Below, in pieces: positions 16,254-24,274 of a DNA stretch of 28,081 bases; position 1 is the stretch's first letter; each line of letters begins with the position of its first letter. Under the pieces are notes generated by a model, which saw only the letters and a program-made list of their open reading frames with translations, did no database searches and had not been told where the DNA came from. Made by a program: the position numbers and the translations under genes. The stretch lies in assembly GCA_002335425.1 (NCBI GenBank), contig DDCB01000010.1:1-28081 (forward strand), written 5' to 3'. This DNA is from Chthonomonas sp. UBA2017 (GTDB lineage Bacteria > Armatimonadota > Fimbriimonadia > Fimbriimonadales > Fimbriimonadaceae).

Positions 16254-17738
16254 GTGAACCCGAACGAGAAATCTGCTCATCTGCTTCGCCGATTTGGGCT
16301 CGGTGCGAGCCCAGGAGAAATGGCGGCGGCCACGAAAGCGGGGTTCGAAGCAACCCTCGTCCGGCTCCTCGATCCTCGCTATCCCGCGGAGCGAGTTCAC
16401 CCCTTGCGGTTCACCGTTCGAAAAGACGAGCCGCCCGAGGTCGCAAGTTACCTTCTGCGTCTGCATTGGGTCTATCACTTTTTAACCACTGAAACCCCCT
16501 TGCGCGAGAAACTGGCCCTGTTTTGGCACGACCATTTCGCCGTCGACGACGAAAATGGCGGCGATGGGTTGATGATTTTGAGCTACGTCGAACTTTTGCG
16601 CCGCGATCCGCTCGGCAAGTTCGGCGACCTTTTGGAGCAGATTGCTAAAAATCCCGCTTTCATGGAGATGCTCACGATGCAAAACTCGACTCGGGTCAAG
16701 CCGAACGAGAACTTTGCCCGCGAGCTCCTGGAGCTCTATACACTCGGCGTTGGTCACTACACCGAGCGGGACATTCAAGAGTCGGCCCGGGCGTTCACCG
16801 GTTGGACCTATTTGAATCGATTCTGGGAACGCCAAGAAGTGCCGATGGAACGGCGACTTCAACAACTGGTCGATTCGGGGATGAACTATGCCGGATTCGC
16901 CTTCGTGCCTGAGTTTCACGACACCGGCGTGAAGGAGATCCTCGGTGAAAAGCGCGCTTTTTCCGGAGAAGAGCTCCTTGAGATGATCGCCAGCCGCGAG
17001 GCCTGTGCCGAATTCATCACGAAGAAGCTGTGGGAGTTTTTTGCCTATCCCGAACCCGAAAAGGCCGTCCATCAGGCCCTCGTCCAGACATACCGCGAGA
17101 CCGACGGCTCTATCCGGGCAGTTCTTGAGACTCTTGCTCGCCGCCCCGAGTTTTATTCCGATCAATGCGTGCGCCAGCGAATCAAGTCGCCCGTTGAGTA
17201 TGTCGTTGCGATCTGTCGGGCGCTTGGCTCGGCGACCCTCTTGCCGCCTCGGATCGGGCTCGACCGGCCCCACACCGAAGCCATCCCCGAAGAAGGAGCC
17301 AGCATCCTCGGCGGAATGGCCTATTGGATGAGTCAATGCGGCCAGTTGCTTCTCCGACCGCCGAGCGTGGCTGGTTGGGAGTGGGGACCAGGCTGGGTCT
17401 CGACGAGCAATATGGTTTGGCGGCAAAAGTTTGACGGCATGCTGACCTGGGAACCCAAGGATAAGGAGAAAAAGGTGTGGGGCCCAGCCCCCGGGGGCCA
17501 AGTCATGATCCGATATTTTCGAGAGCGCGACCCGAAATCGCCCGACGCCCTGGTCAGCATCCTTCTGCGCTTCTTTGATTGCGCACTCGGCGCGGAGGCC
17601 CATCAGGCTTTGGTCGAGACGTGTCAAAAGAACGGGGGAATGCAGCCCTATGACTCTGGCAACGACAATTGGTTTTTCGGCCAGATTTGGCACTTGTATT
17701 TCTTGCTACGCGCCGCTCCGGAATTTCACCTTTGCTAA
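16254..17738 (+). CDS. DUF1800 family protein
   Basis: Member of DUF1800, large proteins of unknown biochemical role common in Planctomycetes, Armatimonadota and some Proteobacteria. The 494-residue product starts with HLLRRFGLGASPGEM and continues with LFWHDHFAV, NENFARELLELYTLGVGHYTERDI, ARAFTGW, KKLWEFFAYPEP and RRPEFYS, which are the family's recurring blocks. GTG 16254 was chosen because GGGAG (16239-16243) lies 10 nt upstream and the family N-terminus starts here; the frame is open for 118 more codons upstream, but that stretch overlaps the opposite gene. No signal peptide is visible. A DUF1501 partner, usual next to DUF1800, is missing; the next gene is a small secreted protein. Confidence 0.88.
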   Translation: MNPNEKSAHLLRRFGLGASPGEMAAATKAGFEATLVRLLDPRYPAERVHPLRFTVRKDEPPEVASYLLRLHWVYHFLTTETPLREKLALFWHDHFAVDDENGGDGLMILSYVELLRRDPLGKFGDLLEQIAKNPAFMEMLTMQNSTRVKPNENFARELLELYTLGVGHYTERDIQESARAFTGWTYLNRFWERQEVPMERRLQQLVDSGMNYAGFAFVPEFHDTGVKEILGEKRAFSGEELLEMIASREACAEFITKKLWEFFAYPEPEKAVHQALVQTYRETDGSIRAVLETLARRPEFYSDQCVRQRIKSPVEYVVAICRALGSATLLPPRIGLDRPHTEAIPEEGASILGGMAYWMSQCGQLLLRPPSVAGWEWGPGWVSTSNMVWRQKFDGMLTWEPKDKEKKVWGPAPGGQVMIRYFRERDPKSPDALVSILLRFFDCALGAEAHQALVETCQKNGGMQPYDSGNDNWFFGQIWHLYFLLRAAPEFHLC

Positions 17739-17752
17739 AGGAACCTCACGCC

Positions 17753-18169
17753 ATGAGAATCATCTCGCTCATCCTTCTCTTCGTTCTTGCCAGCCTCAGC
17801 CTCGCTGAGTTGCCGAACTCCTCGTACTATCGACTCCAGGAAGGGGCCCCAGAGTACTTTGACCTCAAAATTCTGAAGGTCGAGGTTCGCCGCAGCACCG
17901 GCTGGGAAGTGCTCACCTGGGAAGCCGAAATCTTGGAGGTCTTCCGAACGAGCAGCAATGCGAAGGTGGGGCAAAAGATCAGACTCAAGCACGAGCAGGT
18001 CGCCGCTGGATCGATGGCTCCTGGCCCCGCCCGAGCCCCGCAACTTCGAGTCGGCTCGGTCGTCCCGGCGTTCTTGCGCAAGTCGAAAGAAGGTCACTTT
18101 GAGCTCGCCAAGTACGGGCGAAGCTTCGAAATCATGGCCCGGCCGGATCGCCCGGGTTCAGGAGGATAG
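17753..18169 (+). CDS. Small secreted protein of unknown function
   Basis: A 138-residue protein with a clear signal peptide (MRIISLILLFVLASLSLAE). The mature part is beta-rich and contains a segment (WEAEILEVFRTSSNAKVGQKIRLKHEQV and GSVVPAFLRK) that looks like a small OB- or barrel-type domain seen in exported proteins, but I do not recognise a named family. ATG 17753 follows AAGGA (17738-17742) by 10 nt. It lies 14 nt after the DUF1800 stop, so the two are probably one operon. There is no Cys and no lipobox. Confidence 0.7.
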   Translation: MRIISLILLFVLASLSLAELPNSSYYRLQEGAPEYFDLKILKVEVRRSTGWEVLTWEAEILEVFRTSSNAKVGQKIRLKHEQVAAGSMAPGPARAPQLRVGSVVPAFLRKSKEGHFELAKYGRSFEIMARPDRPGSGG

Positions 18170-18184
18170 CCGACCCCCCGTTCG

Positions 18185-18221
18185 AAAAAAATCAGCTCGA
18201 ACTCCCTTGGGTTCGAGCTGA
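18185..18221 (-). terminator. Rho-independent terminator of rplI
   Basis: A perfect 11-bp stem (18192-18202 with 18211-18221; arm TCAGCTCGAAC) around an 8-nt loop is followed, on the minus strand, by seven T (complement of 18185-18191). On the plus strand there is no T-tract, so it serves rplI, whose stop codon is about 28 nt upstream. Confidence 0.9.
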
Positions 18222-18249
18222 CCTTCTTGCCGAGTCCGGCGGGTGAGCC

Positions 18250-18771
18250 TTAGGCTTCGACGAGCTCTTCGTCGGTGGTGGCTTCTGGCGCGACTGGAGC
18301 GGCGGGCGCTTCCACCGGAGCTTCGGGGTCAAAGATGTGGACGGTGATCCTTGCATCAACGTCGCGATGGAGGTCGATCATGACCTCGTGATCCCCAAGC
18401 CGCTTGATCGGGTGCAGCAAGCCCACTTGCTTCTTTTCGATTTCAAACCCGTGCTGAGCCTTCAGAGCGTCGGCCACGTCTTGGGCGGTGATCGCACCAA
18501 AGAGCTTGCCCGAGTCTTTGCCGACCTTGCCCTCTAGCTTGACAACGGCACCATTCATCTTGGCCTGAGTCGCCTCGGCGCTCGCCTTCGTGTCGGCAAG
18601 CTTGGCAGCGGCTCGCGCTTGGCGGCGTTCGAGGGCAGCAAGTTGGTTCTTGTCGGCGACAATCGCCATCCCTCGGGGGAAGAGGTAGTTGCGGGCATAG
18701 CCGCCGGCCACGGTCACCACCTGGCCTTCTTTGCCCACCTTGGGCACCGTCTGGTTCAAAATCACCTTCAT
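18250..18771 (-). CDS. rplI: 50S ribosomal protein L9
   Basis: L9 binds 23S rRNA domain V near the L1 stalk and helps hold the reading frame. The 173-residue product has the diagnostic N-terminal domain MKVILNQTVPKVGKEGQVVTVAGGYARNYLFPRGMA, the long connecting helix (about 40-75) and a C-terminal domain with GKLFGAITAQDVADAL. About 25 extra residues rich in Ala, Pro and Glu close the protein, beyond the usual length of about 148. GGAAGGA precedes ATG 18771. The gene follows the MCE gene by 18 nt instead of the usual rpsF-ssb-rpsR context. Confidence 0.97.
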   Translation of the reverse strand: MKVILNQTVPKVGKEGQVVTVAGGYARNYLFPRGMAIVADKNQLAALERRQARAAAKLADTKASAEATQAKMNGAVVKLEGKVGKDSGKLFGAITAQDVADALKAQHGFEIEKKQVGLLHPIKRLGDHEVMIDLHRDVDARITVHIFDPEAPVEAPAAPVAPEATTDEELVEA

Positions 18772-18789
18772 CGCGTCATTCCTTCCAAT

Positions 18790-20220
18790 CTATTTTCGGA
18801 TGCCCACGCCGACCGAGATGCTGTTTCGGTCAAAGACGCGGTCTACTCCGAGCCAACCTGTGATTCCCGACCGGAACTGATACCTGAGCTTCAGGTCGAA
18901 CCGAGGGTCATTGAGGCCAAACACGTCGCCGCGTAGCCCCAGGTTGGGCGCAAGGAGGAAGTCTACCCCAGCACCGGGCTTACTTGCAAAAACCCCGTAT
19001 CGGACCTGGGCAGGCCCCAACTTTTGAGCCAGCTGGAGGTTGATCTTGTTGCTTTCAAAGGCGTCCCAAAGACCGAGGTGGATCGTCTCCTTCGCATTCA
19101 ACCCGATTTCAAGCCCCACGTCGGTGCGCCACCTGCCAGGATTCGTCTCTCGAAACAGATCTCCCGTCGTCGTGATCCGTGGCAACTTGAGCGGATCGGT
19201 TCCAGGCAGTGGAAGTTTATCCACTGCGCCTTTGAGCTTATCCAGCAGCTCCTTGGCCGAGTCCGCGAGTTCATTCGCCTTGGCGGCGAGCTGATCGACT
19301 TTTGCGCTGACTTCGACCGCTTTATCGGTGATCGTCACTCCGTTCGCGGCCATCTTTTCGGCATCGGCCGCGATCTTCGTGCCGCTGTCGGTCATCGTCT
19401 TGGCGTTGTCCAGAATCGCTTGGAAGTTCTTCTTGAGCTCGGGATCGGCGATCAAGGCGTTCATGTCCGCGACCAGCTTTTGGCCCGACTCCATGGTCTT
19501 GTTCAGGTTTGCCACGACCGAGTCAAACTGGTCTTCGAGCTTGCCCGACTTGGCTAGACGAGCAATCTCTTGGCTGACCACTCGAACATCGCTCACGACG
19601 CTGGCTCCTTGGAGCAACACGTTGCGCAGAGTGGCCTGGTTTTGAACCACCGTTTGGTCGATTCTTCGGGCGAGGTCGCCGAACGACTTGGCGGTCTCTT
19701 CGCCGGTCTTCATCAGCTCCGCCAGGCGCTGTTTGAGCCCGGCATCTCCCAGTAACTCTTGAGTCGCGATCAGGGTTTTGTTAAGCTCCTCAAGGGTCTT
19801 TTCGCTGTCCGGCAAAAAGCTCTGGAGCGGCGTTTGCTTCGTGCCGGGGATGATCGAGCCGGGCTCAAGCTTGCCCACCGCCCCCGAAGGCACCTCTAAG
19901 AGCACTTGCCGATCGCCGATCCCGATGAGCGCACTCGGCAGGATGGCCGTTGTCCCGGGAGGAAGTTCGACCTCTTCTCGAATAGCCAGCGTGACTTTCG
20001 CTTGGCGCTGTGCATCGAGCTCGACTCGGGCCACTTGACCCACCGGAACGCCCGCCAAAAGAACGGCCGCTCCTTCGGCGACCCCGCCCGCATCATCGAA
20101 CTGCACGATGTAAAGCTGAGTCTTGGGGGCAAAGAAACTCCGCCCTAGAAAGGCATACCCCCCGACCCCCAAGGCGATGAAGACCACCACCAGCAATCCA
20201 ACTTTCCAAGCGCCTTGCAT
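18790..20220 (-). CDS. MCE/MlaD-family lipid-transport protein with beta-rich C-terminal domain
   Basis: Periplasmic subunit type of an MCE lipid transporter, anchored in the inner membrane. The 476-residue protein has one N-terminal transmembrane helix (about 5-28) and a MlaD/MCE domain (about 32-115, with DDAGGVAEGAAVLLAGVPVGQVARVEL and PPGTTAILPSALIGIGDRQVLLE). A long helical, Lys/Ala/Glu-rich region follows (about 125-340), which could form a coiled-coil tube. The last 120 residues have an alternating pattern with aromatic ends (LRYQFRSGITGWLGVDRVF, ending SVGVGIRK), like an outer-membrane beta-barrel or a barrel-associated sheet. GAGGGAAG precedes ATG 20220. No MlaE permease or MlaF ATPase gene is nearby. 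Followed by rplI. Confidence 0.85.
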   Translation of the reverse strand: MQGAWKVGLLVVVFIALGVGGYAFLGRSFFAPKTQLYIVQFDDAGGVAEGAAVLLAGVPVGQVARVELDAQRQAKVTLAIREEVELPPGTTAILPSALIGIGDRQVLLEVPSGAVGKLEPGSIIPGTKQTPLQSFLPDSEKTLEELNKTLIATQELLGDAGLKQRLAELMKTGEETAKSFGDLARRIDQTVVQNQATLRNVLLQGASVVSDVRVVSQEIARLAKSGKLEDQFDSVVANLNKTMESGQKLVADMNALIADPELKKNFQAILDNAKTMTDSGTKIAADAEKMAANGVTITDKAVEVSAKVDQLAAKANELADSAKELLDKLKGAVDKLPLPGTDPLKLPRITTTGDLFRETNPGRWRTDVGLEIGLNAKETIHLGLWDAFESNKINLQLAQKLGPAQVRYGVFASKPGAGVDFLLAPNLGLRGDVFGLNDPRFDLKLRYQFRSGITGWLGVDRVFDRNSISVGVGIRK

Positions 20221-20293
20221 CTTCCCTCAGTTTAGACGTTCCTGCGACGGAGGATGGATGCTCCAGGCATCGCGGGCGGGGGAAGGGATCGAA

Positions 20294-20299
20294 TAGAAT
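20294..20299 (+). promoter_or_regulatory. Possible -10 box (TAGAAT) of murJ
   Basis: TAGAAT ends 9 nt before TTG 20309, the same distance as in imuB. The leader would be almost absent. The G-rich GGGGGAG between the box and the TTG is too close to the start to act as a normal Shine-Dalgarno. Confidence 0.4.
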
Positions 20300-20308
20300 G
20301 GGGGAGCT

Positions 20309-21955
20309 TTGTCGGAGCCGACCCCTTCTTCGAACCTGCCCAATGTGGCCCGCGCCAGCGGGATCATGATGGTCAGCTTGCTCCTGAGTCGCGTGCTCGG
20401 GATCCTGCGGGACACGGTGATGGCAGCTCAGTTCGGCCGATCCGTCGAGACTGACGCTTATCGGTTGGCCTTTTCGATCCCCGACTTGCTGTTCTTTCTG
20501 ATCGCGGGCGGCGCGCTCAGCTCGGCCTTCATTCCCGTTTTCAGCGAATACCTCCACACCGACCGGCGGGAGGACGCTTGGAAAGTCTTCAGCGTGGTCG
20601 CGACTCTGATGTCGATCGTCGTCGGCGGGTTCATTGTGATCGCTTGGATCTTTGCCCTGCCTCTGAGCCAGGTCGTGGCCCCGGGCAAGCAAGGAGCCGA
20701 GCTCGAACTCATCGCGATGATGAGCCGAATCCTCTTACCTGCCCAGTTTGCGTTCTTCATCGGCGGCCTCCTGATCGGGGTGCTCTACGCGCACCAAAAA
20801 TTTGCCGTTCCTGGCCTGGGGCCGAATATCTACAATGTGGGGATTCTGTTTGGCGCGCTCGTGATTTCCCACTTCGTTGTGCCGGGCATCGTCGGAATGA
20901 CTTGGGGCGCCCTGATCGGCGCGTTCGTCGGGTCCTTCCTGATCCCGCTGCTCGGGGTCCGACTGGTCCATCCGCAGTTTCGGCCCAGCCTCGACTGGCG
21001 ACACCCGGGCGTCCAAAAGGTCTTCAAACTCATGTTGCCGGTCATGCTGGGGCTCTCCCTTCCCGGGGTCTACGGGCTGATCATGCAGGGGTTCGGCTCG
21101 TTCTATACGAGTGGGATCAACACCGCTTTGGATCTCGCCAACAAGCTCATGCAGGCCCCTTTGGGGGTCTTTGGACAGTCCTTGGCGTTGGCCGTGTTCC
21201 CGGCGCTCACCCAGTTTTATGCCCAGCGAAGGATGGATCGCTACCGAGAACAACTGGACCGAACCTTACGCACGGTGCTGTTCTTGACTTTGCCGGTGAC
21301 GGTCCTGTTCTGGATCATGGCGAGCGACGTCGTCGCGCTGCTGTTTCAGTACGGAAAATTTGGCGCCGCGGATACGGCCGCGGTCGCTCCGGCCCTCCAG
21401 ATGTTCGCCCTCGGAATCGCCGCGTGGTGCCTTCATCCGGTCTTAATGCGGGCCTTCTTTTCGCTCCAACAGTCGGTCGCGCCTGTGGTTCTGGGGACGG
21501 TGACGACTGCGATCTTCATCGGCCTGATTTTCGCGCTGAGAGGCACCGGGCTTGGATATCTCTCCTTGCCGCTTGCCAGCTCCATCTCGGCGATCGTCTT
21601 AGTGGTCCTTATGATCAGCGGCCTTAACCGGCAACTCAAAAAGCCGGACCTGAGCGGAGATCATCCTGGCCCGCTCGACCTGCGCGAGTTCTTGATGACG
21701 CTCGCGAAAGGCGCCCTCGCGGCGGCCTTGATGGGATTCGTCCTATGGCTGGGGGTGCAGCTGCTCCCAGCGGGCGAAGGCGGGTCTCGCAATCTGATGG
21801 CGCTGGCCCGAATCGGGCTGTTTGGATTGGCAGGTGCGTGGGTTTACTATTTCGTCGGAAAGAGCCTCAAAATGCCCGAGACCGAGACCATCACTCGGGC
21901 GCTCAACCGTTTGAACCGCAAAGGATCCGCGCCGAAATCCGATTCGCCGCAGTAG
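20309..21955 (+). CDS. murJ: Lipid II flippase MurJ (MviN)
   Basis: Moves lipid II across the inner membrane for peptidoglycan synthesis. The 548-residue product is an integral membrane protein with about 14 hydrophobic segments. It opens with the family signature LSRVLGILRDTVMAAQFG, then TDAYRLAFSIPDLLFFLIAGGALSSAFIPVF, which lines the substrate cavity, and MQAPLGVFGQSLALAVFPALTQ in the C-terminal half. The start was set at TTG 20309; GTG 20345 or the ATGs at about 20366 are alternatives, and the first signature residues would be kept in each case. Divergent from the MCE gene and 9 nt upstream of the OYE gene. Confidence 0.95.
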   Translation: MSEPTPSSNLPNVARASGIMMVSLLLSRVLGILRDTVMAAQFGRSVETDAYRLAFSIPDLLFFLIAGGALSSAFIPVFSEYLHTDRREDAWKVFSVVATLMSIVVGGFIVIAWIFALPLSQVVAPGKQGAELELIAMMSRILLPAQFAFFIGGLLIGVLYAHQKFAVPGLGPNIYNVGILFGALVISHFVVPGIVGMTWGALIGAFVGSFLIPLLGVRLVHPQFRPSLDWRHPGVQKVFKLMLPVMLGLSLPGVYGLIMQGFGSFYTSGINTALDLANKLMQAPLGVFGQSLALAVFPALTQFYAQRRMDRYREQLDRTLRTVLFLTLPVTVLFWIMASDVVALLFQYGKFGAADTAAVAPALQMFALGIAAWCLHPVLMRAFFSLQQSVAPVVLGTVTTAIFIGLIFALRGTGLGYLSLPLASSISAIVLVVLMISGLNRQLKKPDLSGDHPGPLDLREFLMTLAKGALAAALMGFVLWLGVQLLPAGEGGSRNLMALARIGLFGLAGAWVYYFVGKSLKMPETETITRALNRLNRKGSAPKSDSPQ

Positions 21956-21958
21956 TAT
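21953..21958 (+). promoter_or_regulatory. -10 box (TAGTAT), leaderless OYE gene
   Basis: TAGTAT overlaps the murJ stop codon (TAG, 21953-21955) and ends exactly 6 nt before ATG 21965. It would give the reductase its own leaderless transcript even though the gene follows murJ closely. Confidence 0.5.
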
Positions 21959-21964
21959 GGGGCG

Positions 21965-23062
21965 ATGATCTTCTCCCCGGTCACGCTCCGCTCCCTCACG
22001 CTCAAGAACCGGCTGGTCGTGGCGCCGATGACGACCTACTCCAGCCATCCGGATGGCCAGATTCGGGATTCCGAACTTGAGTACCTCCACCGTCGAGCCA
22101 AGGGCGGATTCGGCATGGTCATGACCGCCGCTTGCTACGTTCACAAAAGCGGCCACGCCTTTCGCGGGCAGTGGGCCTGCTCGGGCGAGGAGTTCATGCC
22201 GAGCCTGAGAGCAGCATCGGGGGCTATTCAATCGGGTGGATCGGCGGCGGTCCTCCAGATTCACCATGGCGGGCGAGCCTGCTCGGCGGCGCTTTCTGGC
22301 GAACAGCCTTGGTCCGCGAGCGCCATCCCATCGGAGCGGCCCAACGCCGAAACACCCCGCGCCATGACCGAAACTGACATCCAAACCGCGATCGATGCTT
22401 ATGCGAGTGCCGCCCTGCGCGCAAAGCGGGCTCGATTCGACGGCGTTGAGATTCATGGCGCGAATACCTATCTGCTCCAACAGTTCGTCAGTCCCCACAG
22501 CAATCGACGCAACGATGCATGGGGACAAGATCGACTGAAGTTCCCCCTTGCTGTCGTCGATGCGGTGCTCGCGGCCGTCGGACCCGACTTTCCGGTGGGC
22601 TATCGATTCTCCCCGGAAGAGATGGAGACTCCCGGCATCCGTTGGCCCGACACCGCCGCCTTGCTCGAATCGTTGGCTCAGCGGCCTTTGGCCTGGGTCC
22701 ATATCTCGCTTGGCAAGTTTGACCAAAGCTCCCTGGTGGGAGACTATGACGACCCCACCCTGGCGCGGGTCCACCGGGCCCTCGGAGGCCGTGTGCCCTT
22801 GATCGGCGTTGGGCAGATCCAGACACTGGACGACGCCGAGCGCTGCTTGCAACTCGGGTGCGAGCTCGTCGCCATCGGTCGAGCCGCGATCACCGAGCCC
22901 GAATGGCCGATGGTCGCTCTGGCGGGTGGTCAGCCCCGGCTCAAGATGCCTCGACAAGATGCCGAATCGAAGCTCACCTTGCCCGCGGGCCTCGTGGAGC
23001 GAATCGCCGGAGCCCCGGGCTGGTTCGAGACCGAAGAAGACGAGGTCGCGGCTTCGAGCTAA
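21965..23062 (+). CDS. NADH:flavin oxidoreductase, Old Yellow Enzyme family
   Basis: FMN-dependent ene-reductase fold of 365 residues, acting on activated C=C bonds. The TIM-barrel motifs are in order: FSPVTLRSLTLKNRLVVAPMTT at the N-terminus, QIHHGGRA in strand 3, and EIHGANTYLLQQFVSPHSN, which holds the substrate-binding His-x-x-Asn pair of classical OYE (YqjM-type enzymes have His-x-x-His). GVGQIQTLDDAERCL and ELVAIGRAAITEPEW bind the FMN phosphate. The last 40 residues are poorly conserved. It is too short for a 2,4-dienoyl-CoA reductase, which carries an extra FeS/FAD half. The stop overlaps that of the convergent pseudopilin gene. Confidence 0.9.
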   Translation: MIFSPVTLRSLTLKNRLVVAPMTTYSSHPDGQIRDSELEYLHRRAKGGFGMVMTAACYVHKSGHAFRGQWACSGEEFMPSLRAASGAIQSGGSAAVLQIHHGGRACSAALSGEQPWSASAIPSERPNAETPRAMTETDIQTAIDAYASAALRAKRARFDGVEIHGANTYLLQQFVSPHSNRRNDAWGQDRLKFPLAVVDAVLAAVGPDFPVGYRFSPEEMETPGIRWPDTAALLESLAQRPLAWVHISLGKFDQSSLVGDYDDPTLARVHRALGGRVPLIGVGQIQTLDDAERCLQLGCELVAIGRAAITEPEWPMVALAGGQPRLKMPRQDAESKLTLPAGLVERIAGAPGWFETEEDEVAASS

Positions 23063-23865
23063 GGTTCGCGCGGGGGCGCGTACAGGGTCTTGCCCTCGGT
23101 GGGACCAAACCAGCCGATCTGGCGCATTTCGGGGTTCGCCCCCAGATAGACGCCGCTCGTCGAGACCGAAAGCGTGCGCCGCAAGACCCGGAGATGACCA
23201 TCACAAAAGCTGACTTGCGCCCCGCCTTGGTGCCGAAAGTGCACACTGGGGTCCAGCGGCCATGCCGGGGCCACCGGCAGCTCAGCCAAAACCGCGGGCG
23301 GCGCGATCAGAAACGCATATTCGGCCAGCCCTGAACCCACATCCAAGGCTCCATCGGCGAACATCGCAAGGTTCGCAGGCTCCGAGATCTCGACCTCGCG
23401 TCCCGACCCGTGGAACGCTTCGGCAACGTAGCCCAGACTCCAAACCAGAGACCCCACGCCGAGCGGGTTATAGACATACCCACCGGTCCCGAGATCGAAT
23501 CCGATTCGGGTTTGAAACTCCGGACATCGGCGCAGCAACCCACCATCCTTAAGATAAGGCGTCAGGGGTCCATTTTGCTGGTCAAATCGCCCGGTGGCCG
23601 ACCGAATGCCGAACCAACGTCGACGGTCGAACTCAAAGTGATCTTGGGCCGCGGGGACGAATGAACCTTCGTTCTCTGAGGCATACATCAGGTTGCCCAG
23701 GGTGAGTTGCCGAATTTGGGTCAGGCAAGCCGCCCGCTTGCCTTGGGCCCTTGCCTGGGCAAAGACCGGAAAGAGGATGGCCGCCAAAACCGCCACAATC
23801 GCCACGACCACGAGCAACTCGATCAGGGTGAATGCGCCATGACGAGCAGAACGATCAGGGGGCAC
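23059..23865 (-). CDS. Type II secretion/type IV pilin-like pseudopilin, DUF1559 (H-X9-DG) type
   Basis: Exported pseudopilin-like protein of 268 residues. The prepilin cleavage site and helix are clear: GAFTLIELLVVVAIVAVLAAILFPVFAQA (about 10-38), with cleavage after the Gly before AFTLIE. The body has CLTQIRQLTLGNLMYASENEG, and near the C-terminus His-QGGAQVSFC-Asp-Gly, the H-X9-DG motif of a large family in Planctomycetes and Armatimonadota. The role is unknown; a surface-exposed or pseudopilus-carried domain is likely. The start is GTG 23865: TAAAAT lies exactly 6 nt before it and there is no Shine-Dalgarno. The 3' end overlaps the stop of the OYE gene by 4 nt. Confidence 0.88.
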   Translation of the reverse strand: MPPDRSARHGAFTLIELLVVVAIVAVLAAILFPVFAQARAQGKRAACLTQIRQLTLGNLMYASENEGSFVPAAQDHFEFDRRRWFGIRSATGRFDQQNGPLTPYLKDGGLLRRCPEFQTRIGFDLGTGGYVYNPLGVGSLVWSLGYVAEAFHGSGREVEISEPANLAMFADGALDVGSGLAEYAFLIAPPAVLAELPVAPAWPLDPSVHFRHQGGAQVSFCDGHLRVLRRTLSVSTSGVYLGANPEMRQIGWFGPTEGKTLYAPPREP

Positions 23866-23871
23866 GGGGTG

Positions 23872-23877
23872 ATTTTA
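23872..23877 (-). promoter_or_regulatory. -10 box (TAAAAT), leaderless pseudopilin gene
   Basis: TAAAAT on the minus strand, exactly 6 nt before GTG 23865. This is one of the best -10 matches of the leaderless set. It lies just downstream of the tRNA-Gly 3' end. Confidence 0.6.
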
Positions 23878-23890
23878 CCGAGAAAGGCTC

Positions 23891-23964
23891 TGGAGCGGGT
23901 GGCGGGAATCGAACCCGCATGGCCAGCTTGGAAGGCTGGAGCTTTACCACTAAGCTACACCCGC
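23891..23964 (-). tRNA. tRNA-Gly (anticodon TCC)
   Basis: A full cloverleaf on the minus strand: acceptor GCGGGTG/CACCCGC (23895-23901 with 23958-23964), T-loop TTCGATT, and anticodon stem CCAGC/GCTGG around CTTCCAA, which gives anticodon TCC. CCA is encoded (complement of 23891-23893). Confidence 0.97.
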
Positions 23965-23979
23965 ATCCGCAAGACCTCT

Positions 23980-23985
23980 ATTATA
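23980..23985 (-). promoter_or_regulatory. -10 box of tRNA-Gly promoter (TATAAT)
   Basis: A perfect TATAAT on the minus strand, 15 nt before the tRNA 5' end, between the flgM-like stop and the tRNA. It parallels the tRNA-Thr promoter. Confidence 0.6.
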
Positions 23986-23991
23986 TCCGAT

Positions 23992-24252
23992 CTAGCGGAC
24001 TTGGTCGGCAAGCCATCGCCGGATCATCGATTCGGCAATCTCAGACCCGGTCGGACGATATTCACCCGACTCAATCGCGGCCTTGAGCTCGGCAATGCGG
24101 TCTTCTCGGTCGGGCATCTGCATGACCTTTTGGACGACCTCCTCGATCATCGGCCCGTCTTCGGGGCGGGGCGTCGGCTCAGACTCCGGATGCAACTCGG
24201 GGTGCAGCAACCGATCGACGGCCTTTTTCACTTGTTCGTCTGAAATACGCAT
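23992..24252 (-). CDS. flgM: FlgM-like anti-sigma factor
   Basis: Small protein of 86 residues whose C-terminal half has the FlgM (anti-sigma-28) pattern: DREDRIAELKAAIESGEYRPTGSEIAESMIRRWL, two helices joined by the 'SGEY' turn that bind sigma-28/FliA. The N-terminal half is hydrophilic and probably disordered, as in FlgM, and the length fits (about 90 residues). ATG 24252 is preceded by a strong GGAGGAAA (complement of 24255-24262). A c-di-GMP-I-like riboswitch lies directly upstream, so its expression is probably set by a cyclic dinucleotide. No other flagellar gene is in the window; it might control a sigma factor for another surface structure. The gene symbol is by domain only. Confidence 0.75.
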   Translation of the reverse strand: MRISDEQVKKAVDRLLHPELHPESEPTPRPEDGPMIEEVVQKVMQMPDREDRIAELKAAIESGEYRPTGSEIAESMIRRWLADQVR

Positions 24253-24274
24253 GGTTTCCTCCAGCTAATTTTCA

